From Nitrospirota bacterium (GTDB lineage Bacteria; Nitrospirota; Nitrospiria; SBBL01; JAADHI01), in contig JAJDBT010000009.1 in assembly GCA_029261215.1 (NCBI GenBank), positions 1-48,309 on the forward strand: a stretch of DNA of 48,309 nt, written 5' to 3'. Below are positions 27,483-36,167 of the stretch, one piece after another. Position 1 is the stretch's first letter, and every line of letters begins with the position of its first letter. Below the pieces are notes generated by a model. The model was not told where the DNA came from. It did not search any database and worked only from the letters and a program-made list of their open reading frames with translations. The position numbers and the translations under genes are program-made.

Positions 27483-30400
27483 ATGAAATGTTCATCTAAA
27501 ATGCCACATCCAATTCGAAACATGTTTGCGTGCATGTTCATCCTCGTCTGTTTTTTATCCGCCTGCGGTCAGAGCGAATCACCCGGCAGCGCCGGATCGG
27601 GGGGGACGGCCTCTGTCGGGATCACAATCACCACGAAAGGGGCGAATCGTCAAAGTGCCTCAAAAACGTTTCAGGCTGCAGAAGCCCCTGCCTCTATCTC
27701 GGAAGTGCGTGTCATCGTCACCACGACCAACAATGCCGAGTTAGCACGCGACCGGGCCACGGTCACAACCGGGCAAGCCGTCATTCTCAGGTTGGATGTC
27801 CCCGTTGGGACAGATCGTATTTTTACGGTTGATGCATTCGATGAAGAGGGGCACGTCCAGCTTTTTGGCCGCGCAGTCACAGACCTTGTTGCTGGAACGC
27901 AAGCAGTGGTTCTGCCCATCACCGTTTCTCCCCCCGTCACGCTCGACCCTGAAGAAGCCATCGTTCCAACAGGACAAACTCAAAACTTTACCGCAAGCAT
28001 CCATCCCCAGCTCAATCACAGCAAAACGCTCTGGTTTGTAAATGACATCCCCGGCGGCAATGCCACTTTGGGCACCATTACCTCACCCACTTCCAATACG
28101 GCCATTTATACCGCGCCTGACGTGCCACTCGAACAAACAATCGTCGTCAAAGCGGCCAGTGATGAGAACCCTGACCTATATTTTGATAAATCTCCCGTCA
28201 CCATCGCAAATGTACGTCATGTAAATCGGAATACGGGCAACGACACGCAAGACTGTGGGACAGAAAACGATCCCTGCCGAACCATCACCCAGGGTTTGTC
28301 TTTGGCGATAGCAGGAAATGTGGTCCTGGTCGCCCCAGGCACTTACCCCTTTGGTTCTGCGACCGGAGATGAGACATCTCCCCTTCTATTAAAATCCGGG
28401 GTGATTCTAAGAGGACAGACTCTGGACGACAGGCCGCCCATCATCGATTTTATCGATCCGGGACAATCAAATAGCACTGCAACCGGGATAGTGGGCGCGG
28501 ACACGGCCACCCTCGAGAATTTTACAGTACAAGGCAGTGGTCTTTTTGACAACCTGATTCAAACCCAGGGCACATCCCCCGTCATTATCAACAACATTTT
28601 TAAAGCCAGATCATCATGTGCTGACTGTAGCCCAGGGACAGAAGGTTCGGCCATACTCGCCGACACCGCCGGGTTAGCTGTGATTCAGGGCAATACTTTT
28701 GGAGAAGATGATTTTCGAGGTTTTTCAGAAGCAATCCACGTCAGCGGTGAGGCCGCACCGCTTATGACAAAAAACACCTTCATCGGAAACAATACGGCGA
28801 TCGAAATCATCGAAAATGCCATGCCGGTTCTTGCCGAAAACATCATTTCTGGTAATGGGATAGGGGTCGCCGTATCGGGCAATGCCGCACCGGATTTAGG
28901 CCGCAAAGGCGGCAGCCCCGGACAAAACATTCTAAGCTGTAATTTCAATGCAGACCTTTTGAATAACACATCCACAACCCTCTTCGCCCAAAATAATCAG
29001 TGGGATCATGTACCGCCTCAACGAGGGAGCATTAATGATGAAACCTCGGGGATCGATATCCGATTGGGGAACAGGGAAAGCGATGTTAATTCTGGCGGTG
29101 CTCAACAATACCCGAATGGCAATTGCAATATTGGCATCCGCGCGACACCTGACGCGGGTCTCGTGACCAGCGAGGCGGGGGGAACGGACGGAAGCGACAC
29201 TTTCAGCGTCACCCTCGGCACGCAGCCCATCGCCGATGTCGTGATTGCCCTTTCATCCGGCACCCCAGGAGAAGGAAGTGTCTCTCCAGGCAGACTCACT
29301 TTTACTTCAACAAACTGGAATCGTCCTCAGGAAGTGACGATCACCGGCGTGGATGATGACATTGTGGACGGATCGCAAGGTTACAACATCAACCTGACTG
29401 CAACCAGCGAAGACTTAAACTATATTGAAGCGGCTGCAAGTGTCTCAGCAACAAATACCGACAATGATTTGACTCTCGAATTGACCCAGACAGGTTCCGG
29501 CAGGGTCACAGGTGAAGGCACTTATGATTTTGGAACCTCCGTTTCAGTCAGCGCCACACCATCAAGCGGATCTACTTTTACCGGCTGGACAGGCCCTGAC
29601 GCCGCAGAATGCGCAAGCGGTTTCGTCACCATGAACGCCGACAAAAGCTGTACGGCCAATTTCAGAATTGATATTCGCACCCTGACGGTTGCCATTGCGG
29701 GGGCAGGCAGTGGAAACGTCATCTCGGAACCTGCCGGAATCAATTGTGAGAGTGATTGCACTGAGAATTACCCTGTGAATACCGTGGTTGCCCTGACCAC
29801 CCGCCCAGTGACCGGGTCTGTTTTTGTCGGCTGGTCCGGTGACCCTGATTGCAGTGATGGCTCCCTCACCATGAATTCAAACAAAACATGTACAGCCACC
29901 TTTGGCCTTGATACCCGAACGTTGACAGTCATCACAACTGGAACAGGTACTGGCCGCGTGTTTAGCTCGCCTGCGGGCATTGACTGCGGCAGTGGTTGTA
30001 CAATTCAATCGGCAGACTTTAATGCCGGTAGAAATGTTAATCTGACTGCTGAGCCTGCCATCGACTCGGATTTTACAATCACCGACTGGTCTGGCTGTGA
30101 TAATACCGGGTTCAGGAACTGCTCCGTAACCATGAATGCCAACAAAACCGTTACGGCCAATTTTAGATCGACTGCCATTTTTCGCGCACATTTTAATGAG
30201 GACGACCCCGCAAAACCGCCCAACCTTTCCCCCCCAGGCCCACCAGAAAGAGATCGATTGGAGCTCCGCTTAAACCCTGATCTTGACGGAACGATTCTTG
30301 TTCAGGAGAAAGTGGGAGACCTCGATATAAAACCGCTTCTTTTGAATGTTTCAGGTGAAGGTCGTTTTGGTTTCGATGGCTTTGTCTCAGGTGATCCGCC

Positions 30401-30785
30401 AAGGTCTGGTGTATATCTGATCCGATGGCGGTCACTGGTTACGAGCACCTTGACGAATGCAAATGTCACGATCATTGTTCGAGACAGTATTCGCGCTTTC
30501 ATGACAGGCCTTATCTATGATGAAAAAGTTGTTTCCTTTATTGACCAAAGTGTCGTGCCGTGGCAAGCGGGCGTTTCTCAATTATTTGAGTTTACACTCG
30601 ATTTTGATAAAAAAGTTTCCAGTTTGCGTGTTGACGGGAAAGACATTTACGAGGGTTTCGAAATTTGCGGGCCCGGTACGGAAACAAGCTGCGATTTGTC
30701 TGAAATTTCAATCACCATGACAACGAACAGACCTTCCCCTCAGGGGTTCGCGATAGACCAAATAGCAATATTTAAAGTGCCTTAA
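27483..30785 (+). CDS. Very large lipoprotein: Ig-like, beta-helix, Calx-beta-like and bacterial repeat domains
   Basis: A 1100-residue protein with lipobox LSAC. Order: Ser/Gly linker; beta-sandwich and Ig-like module (about 60-245, WFVNDIPGGNATLGT) related to the lipoprotein at 23914; DUF1565-type right-handed beta-helix (about 255-510, starting VNRNTGNDTQDCGTENDPC); a Calx-beta-like module (about 560-655); then three bacterial repeat domains (about 660-895) each ending in MN(A/S)(D/N)K(S/T)-type strands followed by CTANF or a variant. Cysteine pairs occur in the later repeats. A C-terminal jelly-roll-like region completes it (about 900-1100). The build resembles adhesins or polysaccharide-binding surface proteins; no catalytic site was identified. 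It directly precedes the TPR/beta-barrel gene that could export it. Confidence 0.78.
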   Translation: MKCSSKMPHPIRNMFACMFILVCFLSACGQSESPGSAGSGGTASVGITITTKGANRQSASKTFQAAEAPASISEVRVIVTTTNNAELARDRATVTTGQAVILRLDVPVGTDRIFTVDAFDEEGHVQLFGRAVTDLVAGTQAVVLPITVSPPVTLDPEEAIVPTGQTQNFTASIHPQLNHSKTLWFVNDIPGGNATLGTITSPTSNTAIYTAPDVPLEQTIVVKAASDENPDLYFDKSPVTIANVRHVNRNTGNDTQDCGTENDPCRTITQGLSLAIAGNVVLVAPGTYPFGSATGDETSPLLLKSGVILRGQTLDDRPPIIDFIDPGQSNSTATGIVGADTATLENFTVQGSGLFDNLIQTQGTSPVIINNIFKARSSCADCSPGTEGSAILADTAGLAVIQGNTFGEDDFRGFSEAIHVSGEAAPLMTKNTFIGNNTAIEIIENAMPVLAENIISGNGIGVAVSGNAAPDLGRKGGSPGQNILSCNFNADLLNNTSTTLFAQNNQWDHVPPQRGSINDETSGIDIRLGNRESDVNSGGAQQYPNGNCNIGIRATPDAGLVTSEAGGTDGSDTFSVTLGTQPIADVVIALSSGTPGEGSVSPGRLTFTSTNWNRPQEVTITGVDDDIVDGSQGYNINLTATSEDLNYIEAAASVSATNTDNDLTLELTQTGSGRVTGEGTYDFGTSVSVSATPSSGSTFTGWTGPDAAECASGFVTMNADKSCTANFRIDIRTLTVAIAGAGSGNVISEPAGINCESDCTENYPVNTVVALTTRPVTGSVFVGWSGDPDCSDGSLTMNSNKTCTATFGLDTRTLTVITTGTGTGRVFSSPAGIDCGSGCTIQSADFNAGRNVNLTAEPAIDSDFTITDWSGCDNTGFRNCSVTMNANKTVTANFRSTAIFRAHFNEDDPAKPPNLSPPGPPERDRLELRLNPDLDGTILVQEKVGDLDIKPLLLNVSGEGRFGFDGFVSGDPPRSGVYLIRWRSLVTSTLTNANVTIIVRDSIRAFMTGLIYDEKVVSFIDQSVVPWQAGVSQLFEFTLDFDKKVSSLRVDGKDIYEGFEICGPGTETSCDLSEISITMTTNRPSPQGFAIDQIAIFKVP

Positions 30786-30821
30786 GCCCCACAAAAAACA
30801 TAAAAGAACCGAGGAGTCTAC

Positions 30822-32369
30822 ATGTTACTGAAAAAACAAATATTACGAACATGGCTGATCGCGGCCTTTGTCTTAACCCTTCCGGCTGTGTCGATGGCGC
30901 AAATAAAGGGGCCCTATTACGACCAACTTTCTGCGGGGGTGACTCAGCTCAACCAAAACAATCTCAAAGCCGCCTTGACCCAATTTAAGTCGGCCATTCA
31001 GGAAAATGAAAATGGCATCGAGGCCCATTATTACCTAGGTGTTGTACAGGCAAGGGAAAACCGGGATCATGAGGCGGAAATCCACTTTTTAAAGGCACTT
31101 TCGCTTGACCGCACCTTTATCCCTGCACGCTTTGACCTAGGGGTCCTTTATTTTCAAATCCGCAAAGACAAAAGCGCGATGGAGGCCTTTGATATTGTGG
31201 AAGCCGTCGATCCCGGCCGGGCACGTGTGCATTATTACCAGGGACTCATTTTGCGCCGAAACGGAAACCTGAAGGAGGCCGAAGCCAAACTCAAAACCGC
31301 CGTTCGACTTGACCCTGAGCTGGCCGTTTCCGTCAGTTTTCAATCCGGAGTTGCCTTTTATGAAGCGGGCGCCGTTGAATCGGCCAAAGGAGAATTTCAA
31401 CAAGTCCTCGACCTTGCTCCCCAGAGTGAGTATTCCGGGCCTGCTTCAGACTTTATCAAAAAAATAGAAAGCGAATCTGTCCATAAAAAGCCCTGGAAAA
31501 TTCTGACATCCTTCGGGCTTCAGTACGATGACAATGTTGTGCTTGATCCAGGTGGCTCAACACTCCCTTTCGGCATCACCCAAAAAGATGATTTAATCGG
31601 CGTGTTTTATCTGCAAGGCAGCTATGACTGGCTGAAAAAGAATCTTTGGAGCAGCACAATCGAGTATCGTTTTTTTCAAAACCTTCACGCAGAAAGCACC
31701 CTGGATCATTTCAATATTCAGGATCATCAGTTCATCCTCACTGGCCGCCGGGCACTCGGGGCGAATGAGCTCAGCCTTGTTTATGAATTTCAATATGTCA
31801 CGCTGGGTGGAGATACCTATCTGATGAGACACGAAATTGGTCCCCGCTTTGCTATCAAACATAACGAAAAACATTTCAGCGAGCTCATATACAGTTATGG
31901 AAACAAGAATTTTGATAATATCTCACCGCTTTTTACAAGCAACTCGGATCGGGATGTCAACGCACACCGCCTCGCAATCAACCATATCGTGCTGTTTGGG
32001 GAAAAGGGGCACTTTTTTGGCGGTTACCAGTATGAGGTAGATAATGCAGGCAGCAGCGCCACGGAAAACGACTGGGGATATTACGGCCATCGCGTAAATC
32101 TCGGTCTGACTCTCCCTCCCTGGAAAACACTGGTTTTTTCTTTGGAAACCGATTTTGTTCGGCGGAATTATAGTGATGTAAACGGGCCCAGCCCAACAGG
32201 CGTGAAACGCGAGGATGATGACGTCCTTTTTATCGGGATGCTCTCCAAACCGGTGACCGAAAAAGTCACCATTTCAGCGCAATATCTCTTTCAAAACAAT
32301 AATTCAAATGTGCCCGTTTATGATTATCAACGAAATATCGTAGGACTTATCATGACGGCTGAGTTTTAA
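30822..32369 (+). CDS. TPR plus outer-membrane beta-barrel, Slam-like translocon candidate
   Basis: A 515-residue exported protein (ribosome-binding site GAGGAG; signal peptide ending SMAQ). Five or so TPR motifs cover about residues 32-215 (DQLSAGVTQLNQNNLKAALTQFKSAI and following). Residues 225-515 form an aromatic-rich outer-membrane barrel of about 290 residues, ending in Phe as expected for BAM substrates. This arrangement and length match Slam proteins (TPR domain plus DUF560 barrel), which move lipoproteins to the cell surface. The two large lipoproteins just upstream are natural candidate clients. Without a family search it could instead be another TPR-barrel, for example a polysaccharide exporter. 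Confidence 0.7.
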   Translation: MLLKKQILRTWLIAAFVLTLPAVSMAQIKGPYYDQLSAGVTQLNQNNLKAALTQFKSAIQENENGIEAHYYLGVVQARENRDHEAEIHFLKALSLDRTFIPARFDLGVLYFQIRKDKSAMEAFDIVEAVDPGRARVHYYQGLILRRNGNLKEAEAKLKTAVRLDPELAVSVSFQSGVAFYEAGAVESAKGEFQQVLDLAPQSEYSGPASDFIKKIESESVHKKPWKILTSFGLQYDDNVVLDPGGSTLPFGITQKDDLIGVFYLQGSYDWLKKNLWSSTIEYRFFQNLHAESTLDHFNIQDHQFILTGRRALGANELSLVYEFQYVTLGGDTYLMRHEIGPRFAIKHNEKHFSELIYSYGNKNFDNISPLFTSNSDRDVNAHRLAINHIVLFGEKGHFFGGYQYEVDNAGSSATENDWGYYGHRVNLGLTLPPWKTLVFSLETDFVRRNYSDVNGPSPTGVKREDDDVLFIGMLSKPVTEKVTISAQYLFQNNNSNVPVYDYQRNIVGLIMTAEF

Positions 32370-32384
32370 TCAAAGAGGCACGCG

Positions 32385-33098
32385 CTAATCTCGTTTGTAC
32401 CAGTATCCGCAGAGTTTTTTGAAATAGATTGAGAAGGGGAATAAAACACAGATGAGCGTGGCCGCGATCACGCGTCCGGGGTGATCCAGTTTTCGTGCGG
32501 AGGTCAGCACGGGAAAGTCTGTGATAATCTGAAATTTTTTATGGTGTTGCCGCCCCCATTTTTTGAGCGCCCATGAAAGCCGGATTTCTTCACCGGCATA
32601 GAGAGATTGACTAAACCCGCCCACATCTTCAAAAGCTTCACGCAAACAATAGACAAAACTTCCGGCAGCCAGTTGATAGCGGATTGAAACCCACACCCAG
32701 AACTTAATGATCATACTTGCCATCCAGCCAGTTTCCCTGTCGAAAGAAACCAGGGCGCCTCCGCCAACATATTGTCCACCACTCAGGTTTTCAAGCGCAG
32801 TCCGTAATAATGCCTCGGAAATGATCGTATCAGCGTCCACGAAAATCAGATAAGTTCCCTTCGCGACACGCGCTCCGGCATTGCGTGCACGCGAGATTTG
32901 ATTAATTGTTTCATAGACCACCGTCGCCCCGTGCTCCCGCGCCACAGTGGCCGTTTGATCGCTTGAGTGGTTGTCCGTCACAATCATTTCGCCATTGAGA
33001 TCGATTGAGGCCATTGCCGTTTTAAGGGCTTGAATGGAGTGAGGAAGCCACTTCTCTTCGTTATAAGCCGGGATAATGATCGAGTAATCAAGCACCAT
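32385..33098 (-). CDS. Family 2 glycosyltransferase
   Basis: A 237-residue GT-A fold enzyme. The start MVLDYSIIIPAYNEE is preceded by AAGAAGGAG; a longer frame to 33161 has no ribosome-binding site. Motifs: IIIPAYNEEKWLP (nucleotide-sugar site), NHSSDQTATVA, ARNAGARVAKGTYLIFVDAD (the DAD motif for metal and nucleotide binding), and GGFSQSLYAGEEIRLSWAL with the acidic catalytic region. A hydrophobic C-terminal helix (VIAATLICVLFPFSIYF) probably ties it to the inner membrane. The sugar and acceptor are unknown. It is convergent with the barrel gene, 15 bases between stops. Confidence 0.88.
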   Translation of the reverse strand: MVLDYSIIIPAYNEEKWLPHSIQALKTAMASIDLNGEMIVTDNHSSDQTATVAREHGATVVYETINQISRARNAGARVAKGTYLIFVDADTIISEALLRTALENLSGGQYVGGGALVSFDRETGWMASMIIKFWVWVSIRYQLAAGSFVYCLREAFEDVGGFSQSLYAGEEIRLSWALKKWGRQHHKKFQIITDFPVLTSARKLDHPGRVIAATLICVLFPFSIYFKKLCGYWYKRD

Positions 33099-33296
33099 GT
33101 TCTCCTTCTTGAACTGTATTTCATTTAAGAGCATAATGTATGCATAGGGAGGGGTCAACAAAACATGAGACGTCTATTCCTTGCAAAACACACCTTAAAA
33201 ACCCATGACTTCTTCAAAAAAATCGATGCAGGCTCAGGCCTGTGGAGAGAGCCGACTCAACACATCAGATCATCATAAAATGAAAGGGAGGTTATC

Positions 33297-33743
33297 ATGA
33301 GAGGAATTGATTTTATGAATGGGGGTAAAACCATCAGGGACATGAATGCAGCTCATATCATGGAAAGAAATGTGATTTCTTGTGAAAGAGAGACGACCTG
33401 CCATGAAATGGCGGAGATCCTATTTGAACATCACTTTGGAAGCCTGCCGGTTGTGGATGCCGAAAATCATTTAATCGGGATTATCAGCGAGTCTGACCTG
33501 CTCGACGCGATGATTCAAGGGCTGAATTTCCGTGAAACCACTGCGCGTGAGGTGATGACCGAACTGGTGATTTCTGTGCCTGAAGAGATGTCGTGTGACG
33601 AGATTTACAAACTGCTTCAATCGCGTCACTTGATCCGGGTTCCGGTTGTTGATCACAAAGGAGAACTGGTGGGAATCGTTGCCAGACGCGATATCCTGGG
33701 AAGCTATATCGAATCGACGGTCCCTCCGCTCCCGACTTTCTAG
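33297..33743 (+). CDS. CBS-pair domain protein
   Basis: A 148-residue protein preceded by AAAGGGAGG. Two CBS motifs form one Bateman module: VISCERETTCHEMAEILFEHHFGSLPVVDAENHLIGIISESDLL (about 26-70) and VISVPEEMSCDEIYKLLQSRHLIRVPVVDHKGELVGIVARRDIL (about 88-135). Such stand-alone modules bind adenine nucleotides and often act as energy or stress sensors. The partner is unknown. It is transcribed alone; the roughly 270 bases to the next gene hold nothing recognisable. Confidence 0.88.
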   Translation: MRGIDFMNGGKTIRDMNAAHIMERNVISCERETTCHEMAEILFEHHFGSLPVVDAENHLIGIISESDLLDAMIQGLNFRETTAREVMTELVISVPEEMSCDEIYKLLQSRHLIRVPVVDHKGELVGIVARRDILGSYIESTVPPLPTF

Positions 33744-34012
33744 GAATTCATCGGGCTCGTCTTTCGACCTGAATCGTGCCTTTGTCCTTCGGTCTGGCCT
33801 TGGGAATATGGGGTTCCCTATCCTCCTCGGCAAGACACCACGTCTCCTTTTTGACCTCTCCCATCGCATTGACATTTTTTCTTTCGATGTGTACAAATTA
33901 ATATACCGGCGCGTTTTTCCGTCCCATTCAAAAAAACCTTGAGCGACGCCTTGTTTAAAAACCTCAAAAACGACAAATGCTTCCTTACCTACATCGACAG
34001 GAGAACATCATC

Positions 34013-35503
34013 ATGATCAATCGCACAAGAATGAGTCTCGTCCTTTCAATCTTCACCGCATTCATATTTTTTCAAAGTACATCGACCGTAGAAGCAGGTG
34101 AATGGCAGATCGTCGGGCCAAGGGCATTAGGGATGGGCGGGGCCAATGTCGCCGTCGCCAATGATGAGACAGCTGCTTACTGGAACCCCGGCGCCTTTGG
34201 TTTTTTTAAAAATGCGGAGGACGATTATTATGGAAAAAGACGCTGGAGTGCGACCTTGAGCGAAGCCACTGTTGGCGCACAGACGCATGACGATTTTGGT
34301 GAAACGCTTTCAAAATTTACCGAGATCAACTTCGACGGGATTGATGATAATAATCTTACTTCAGATAAAGTTACGGATTTCATCTCGCTTCTCAGTGCCC
34401 TTGAAGAATTCAGAGGAAGAGAGAATCAATCGGCAAGCATTATTGCCAATGCCCGCATGGGCGTGCAAGCAGGGCACTTTGGATTAGGGGCCCAAGTCTC
34501 ACTTGATGTCTCCGCGACACCGAATTTTGATTTTAACAACCTTGGCCCGGACGGGACGGTCACATTTACAATTAATGAATTTACAGATCCAGCAAGACTG
34601 GGCTGCCCCTCATGCAGCACAGCGAGTATTACTGCAAGCACACTGACAACGGGTCAGACAAATGCCATTGACACAGAACTCACGGCCTTAGGATGGAGCC
34701 CCACTCAGCGAAACGGGTATATCAACTCAGTCGATAACGGCTTGACACAAGCGGGGGTCCCTGCACCTGCAGATATTGTGGCGCAAACCGTTAATGCAGC
34801 AAGACTCGCCAATACGGCAGCGGGCACCGGCGGCCCGCTCTCCCAAAACCAGTCGACGCTTCGTTTTAAAGGAATCGCGCTGATGGAAATTCCGCTGACG
34901 TATGGCCACGCCATTTCAAACAACCTTTCCATCGGCGGCAATTTAAAGTATATGAAAGCCCGTGTGTATGACCGCACCGTTGATATCTTACGTCAAGATT
35001 TCGGGGATGCACTCGATGATGCGCTTGATCAGTATGAAGAAAAAAGTAATTTCGGTATTGACCTGGGCATGCTCTATCGAGTGGGGGATTCTTTTCGTGT
35101 CGGTCTTGTCGGAAAAAATCTGAATGCCCCCAAGTTTGGCAGTATTAAAGAAGAAGCACAGGTGCGCACGGGCATCGCATATCAAGCGGGAAAATCATTA
35201 ACGCTCGCAGCAGATCTTGATCTTACCAAAAATGATGCGAGCGCGGGAAATACCCTGAAATCTCAGAATATTGGCGCAGGGCTGGAATTCGACATGTTCT
35301 CATTCCTCAAGTTAAGAGGCGGCATTTACAAAAACCTGGCCGAAAGTGACATTGGTTTGGTGTATACCGCAGGTCTCGGCCTCAATCTCTGGCTCCTGCA
35401 AGTTGATATTGGGGCTGCCGTTTCAGAAGACAAGACGAAAATTGATGATTCCGATATTTGGGAAGAAGCGCGCGCAGCCTTTGCCTTAACCATGCTTTTT
35501 TGA
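34013..35503 (+). CDS. Outer-membrane protein of the TraF/PorV (UPF0164-like) type
   Basis: A 496-residue exported beta-barrel. The start is ATG 34013, eight bases after AGGAGA. The signal peptide ends VEAGE. Mature start WQIVGPRALGMGGANVAVANDETAAYWNPG is the hallmark of PorV/TraF_2/FadL-like barrels. Later strands show GIALMEIPLTYGHAISNNLSIGGNLKYM, GIDLGMLYRVGDSFRVGLVGKNL and GAGLEFDMFSFLKLRGGIY, and the chain ends MLF. A long Asn/Thr-rich insertion (about 175-265) with one CPSC motif is probably an external loop or plug. The substrate is unknown. A promoter for the next gene overlaps its stop codon. Confidence 0.78.
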   Translation: MINRTRMSLVLSIFTAFIFFQSTSTVEAGEWQIVGPRALGMGGANVAVANDETAAYWNPGAFGFFKNAEDDYYGKRRWSATLSEATVGAQTHDDFGETLSKFTEINFDGIDDNNLTSDKVTDFISLLSALEEFRGRENQSASIIANARMGVQAGHFGLGAQVSLDVSATPNFDFNNLGPDGTVTFTINEFTDPARLGCPSCSTASITASTLTTGQTNAIDTELTALGWSPTQRNGYINSVDNGLTQAGVPAPADIVAQTVNAARLANTAAGTGGPLSQNQSTLRFKGIALMEIPLTYGHAISNNLSIGGNLKYMKARVYDRTVDILRQDFGDALDDALDQYEEKSNFGIDLGMLYRVGDSFRVGLVGKNLNAPKFGSIKEEAQVRTGIAYQAGKSLTLAADLDLTKNDASAGNTLKSQNIGAGLEFDMFSFLKLRGGIYKNLAESDIGLVYTAGLGLNLWLLQVDIGAAVSEDKTKIDDSDIWEEARAAFALTMLF

Positions 35504-35529
35504 CAGAGCACATCAGTTTTGGGTATGAT
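35500..35529 (+). promoter_or_regulatory. Sigma-70-like promoter
   Basis: TTGACA (35500-35505), 18 bases, TATGAT (35524-35529), overlapping the stop codon of the barrel gene and ending 20 bases before the start of the next gene. Confidence 0.65.
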
Positions 35530-35549
35530 TCGCGTCTTTGGAGCGCAGC

Positions 35550-35864
35550 ATGCCGTCAAAATCAACGCAAGAAAAGTCGACACAGATTGCCATCATTCTC
35601 TCGGGCATCTTCCCCGGAGTCGGTCAGTTTTACAATGAAGATTGGGCAAAAGGGGCCGCTTTTTTTATCGCCTCGCTTGTTTTGGATGTCTTCCTCTTGC
35701 CTGAAGGCGTCGGATATTGGGACATTATTCAGGGAAAAGAAGAACTCACCCTGAACCTTTATCTTCGACTGCTGGGCCTGGTTCTTTTTCGCATCGTTGC
35801 TGTATTGGATGCCGAGCGTTCCGCTCGGCGAAAAAATGCAGAGACAAAAACCCAGCAGGGATAA
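35550..35864 (+). CDS. Small integral membrane protein (TM2/DUF5683-like)
   Basis: A 104-residue protein starting at ATG 35550 (GGAG upstream). The segment AIILSGIFPGVGQFYNEDWAKGAAFFIASL resembles the Pro-Gly-x-Gly-Gln-x-Tyr core of TM2 and DUF5683 membrane proteins. A second hydrophobic region (about 62-82) gives two or three membrane passes, with a basic, hydrophilic C-terminus (AERSARRKNAETK). The function is unknown. It has its own promoter. Confidence 0.7.
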   Translation: MPSKSTQEKSTQIAIILSGIFPGVGQFYNEDWAKGAAFFIASLVLDVFLLPEGVGYWDIIQGKEELTLNLYLRLLGLVLFRIVAVLDAERSARRKNAETKTQQG

Positions 35865-35946
35865 CACCCTGTTGACCGCCACAGATAGATTAACCACCCT
35901 TTCAACTTATGCCAGGAGATGCAAGCGTGGGATTTATGATTAAGTC

Positions 35947-35975
35947 TTGCTCCACGAACAAGGGCCCCCTATAAT
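35947..35975 (+). promoter_or_regulatory. Sigma-70-like promoter placing transcription start at an ATG
   Basis: TTGCTC (35947-35952), 17 bases, perfect TATAAT (35970-35975). The expected start, seven bases after the -10 hexamer, coincides with the A of ATG 35982. Confidence 0.6.
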
Positions 35976-35981
35976 AAGGAC

Positions 35982-36164
35982 ATGGATCAGTTAGAGAAAC
36001 TGAAAGGCAAACAAATCGAAGTCACTTATCAGGGCATCCTCTACAAAGGAAAACTCCTTGGTGCGGGCATGGCGGAAATCTATTTGCAAACACCCACAGG
36101 ACAGATTGAGCTGCCGATGTCGGGCGTAACGCGTGTTCGTGAATTACCGAAACGGAAAGGGTAA
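35982..36164 (+). CDS. 60-residue protein with small beta-barrel (Sm-like) pattern
   Basis: A short protein (MDQLEKLKGKQIEVTYQGILYKG...) with strand-turn pattern GKQIEVTYQGILYKGKLLGAG, EIYLQTPTGQIELPM, GVTRVREL. This resembles an Sm/Hfq-like or SH3-like barrel, but no family was recognised. There is no usable ribosome-binding site: AAGGA is one base from the ATG. With the promoter position this suggests a leaderless mRNA. Its stop lies three bases before the site-2 protease start, so it may regulate or bind that gene's product. Confidence 0.6.
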   Translation: MDQLEKLKGKQIEVTYQGILYKGKLLGAGMAEIYLQTPTGQIELPMSGVTRVRELPKRKG

Positions 36165-36167
36165 TCC

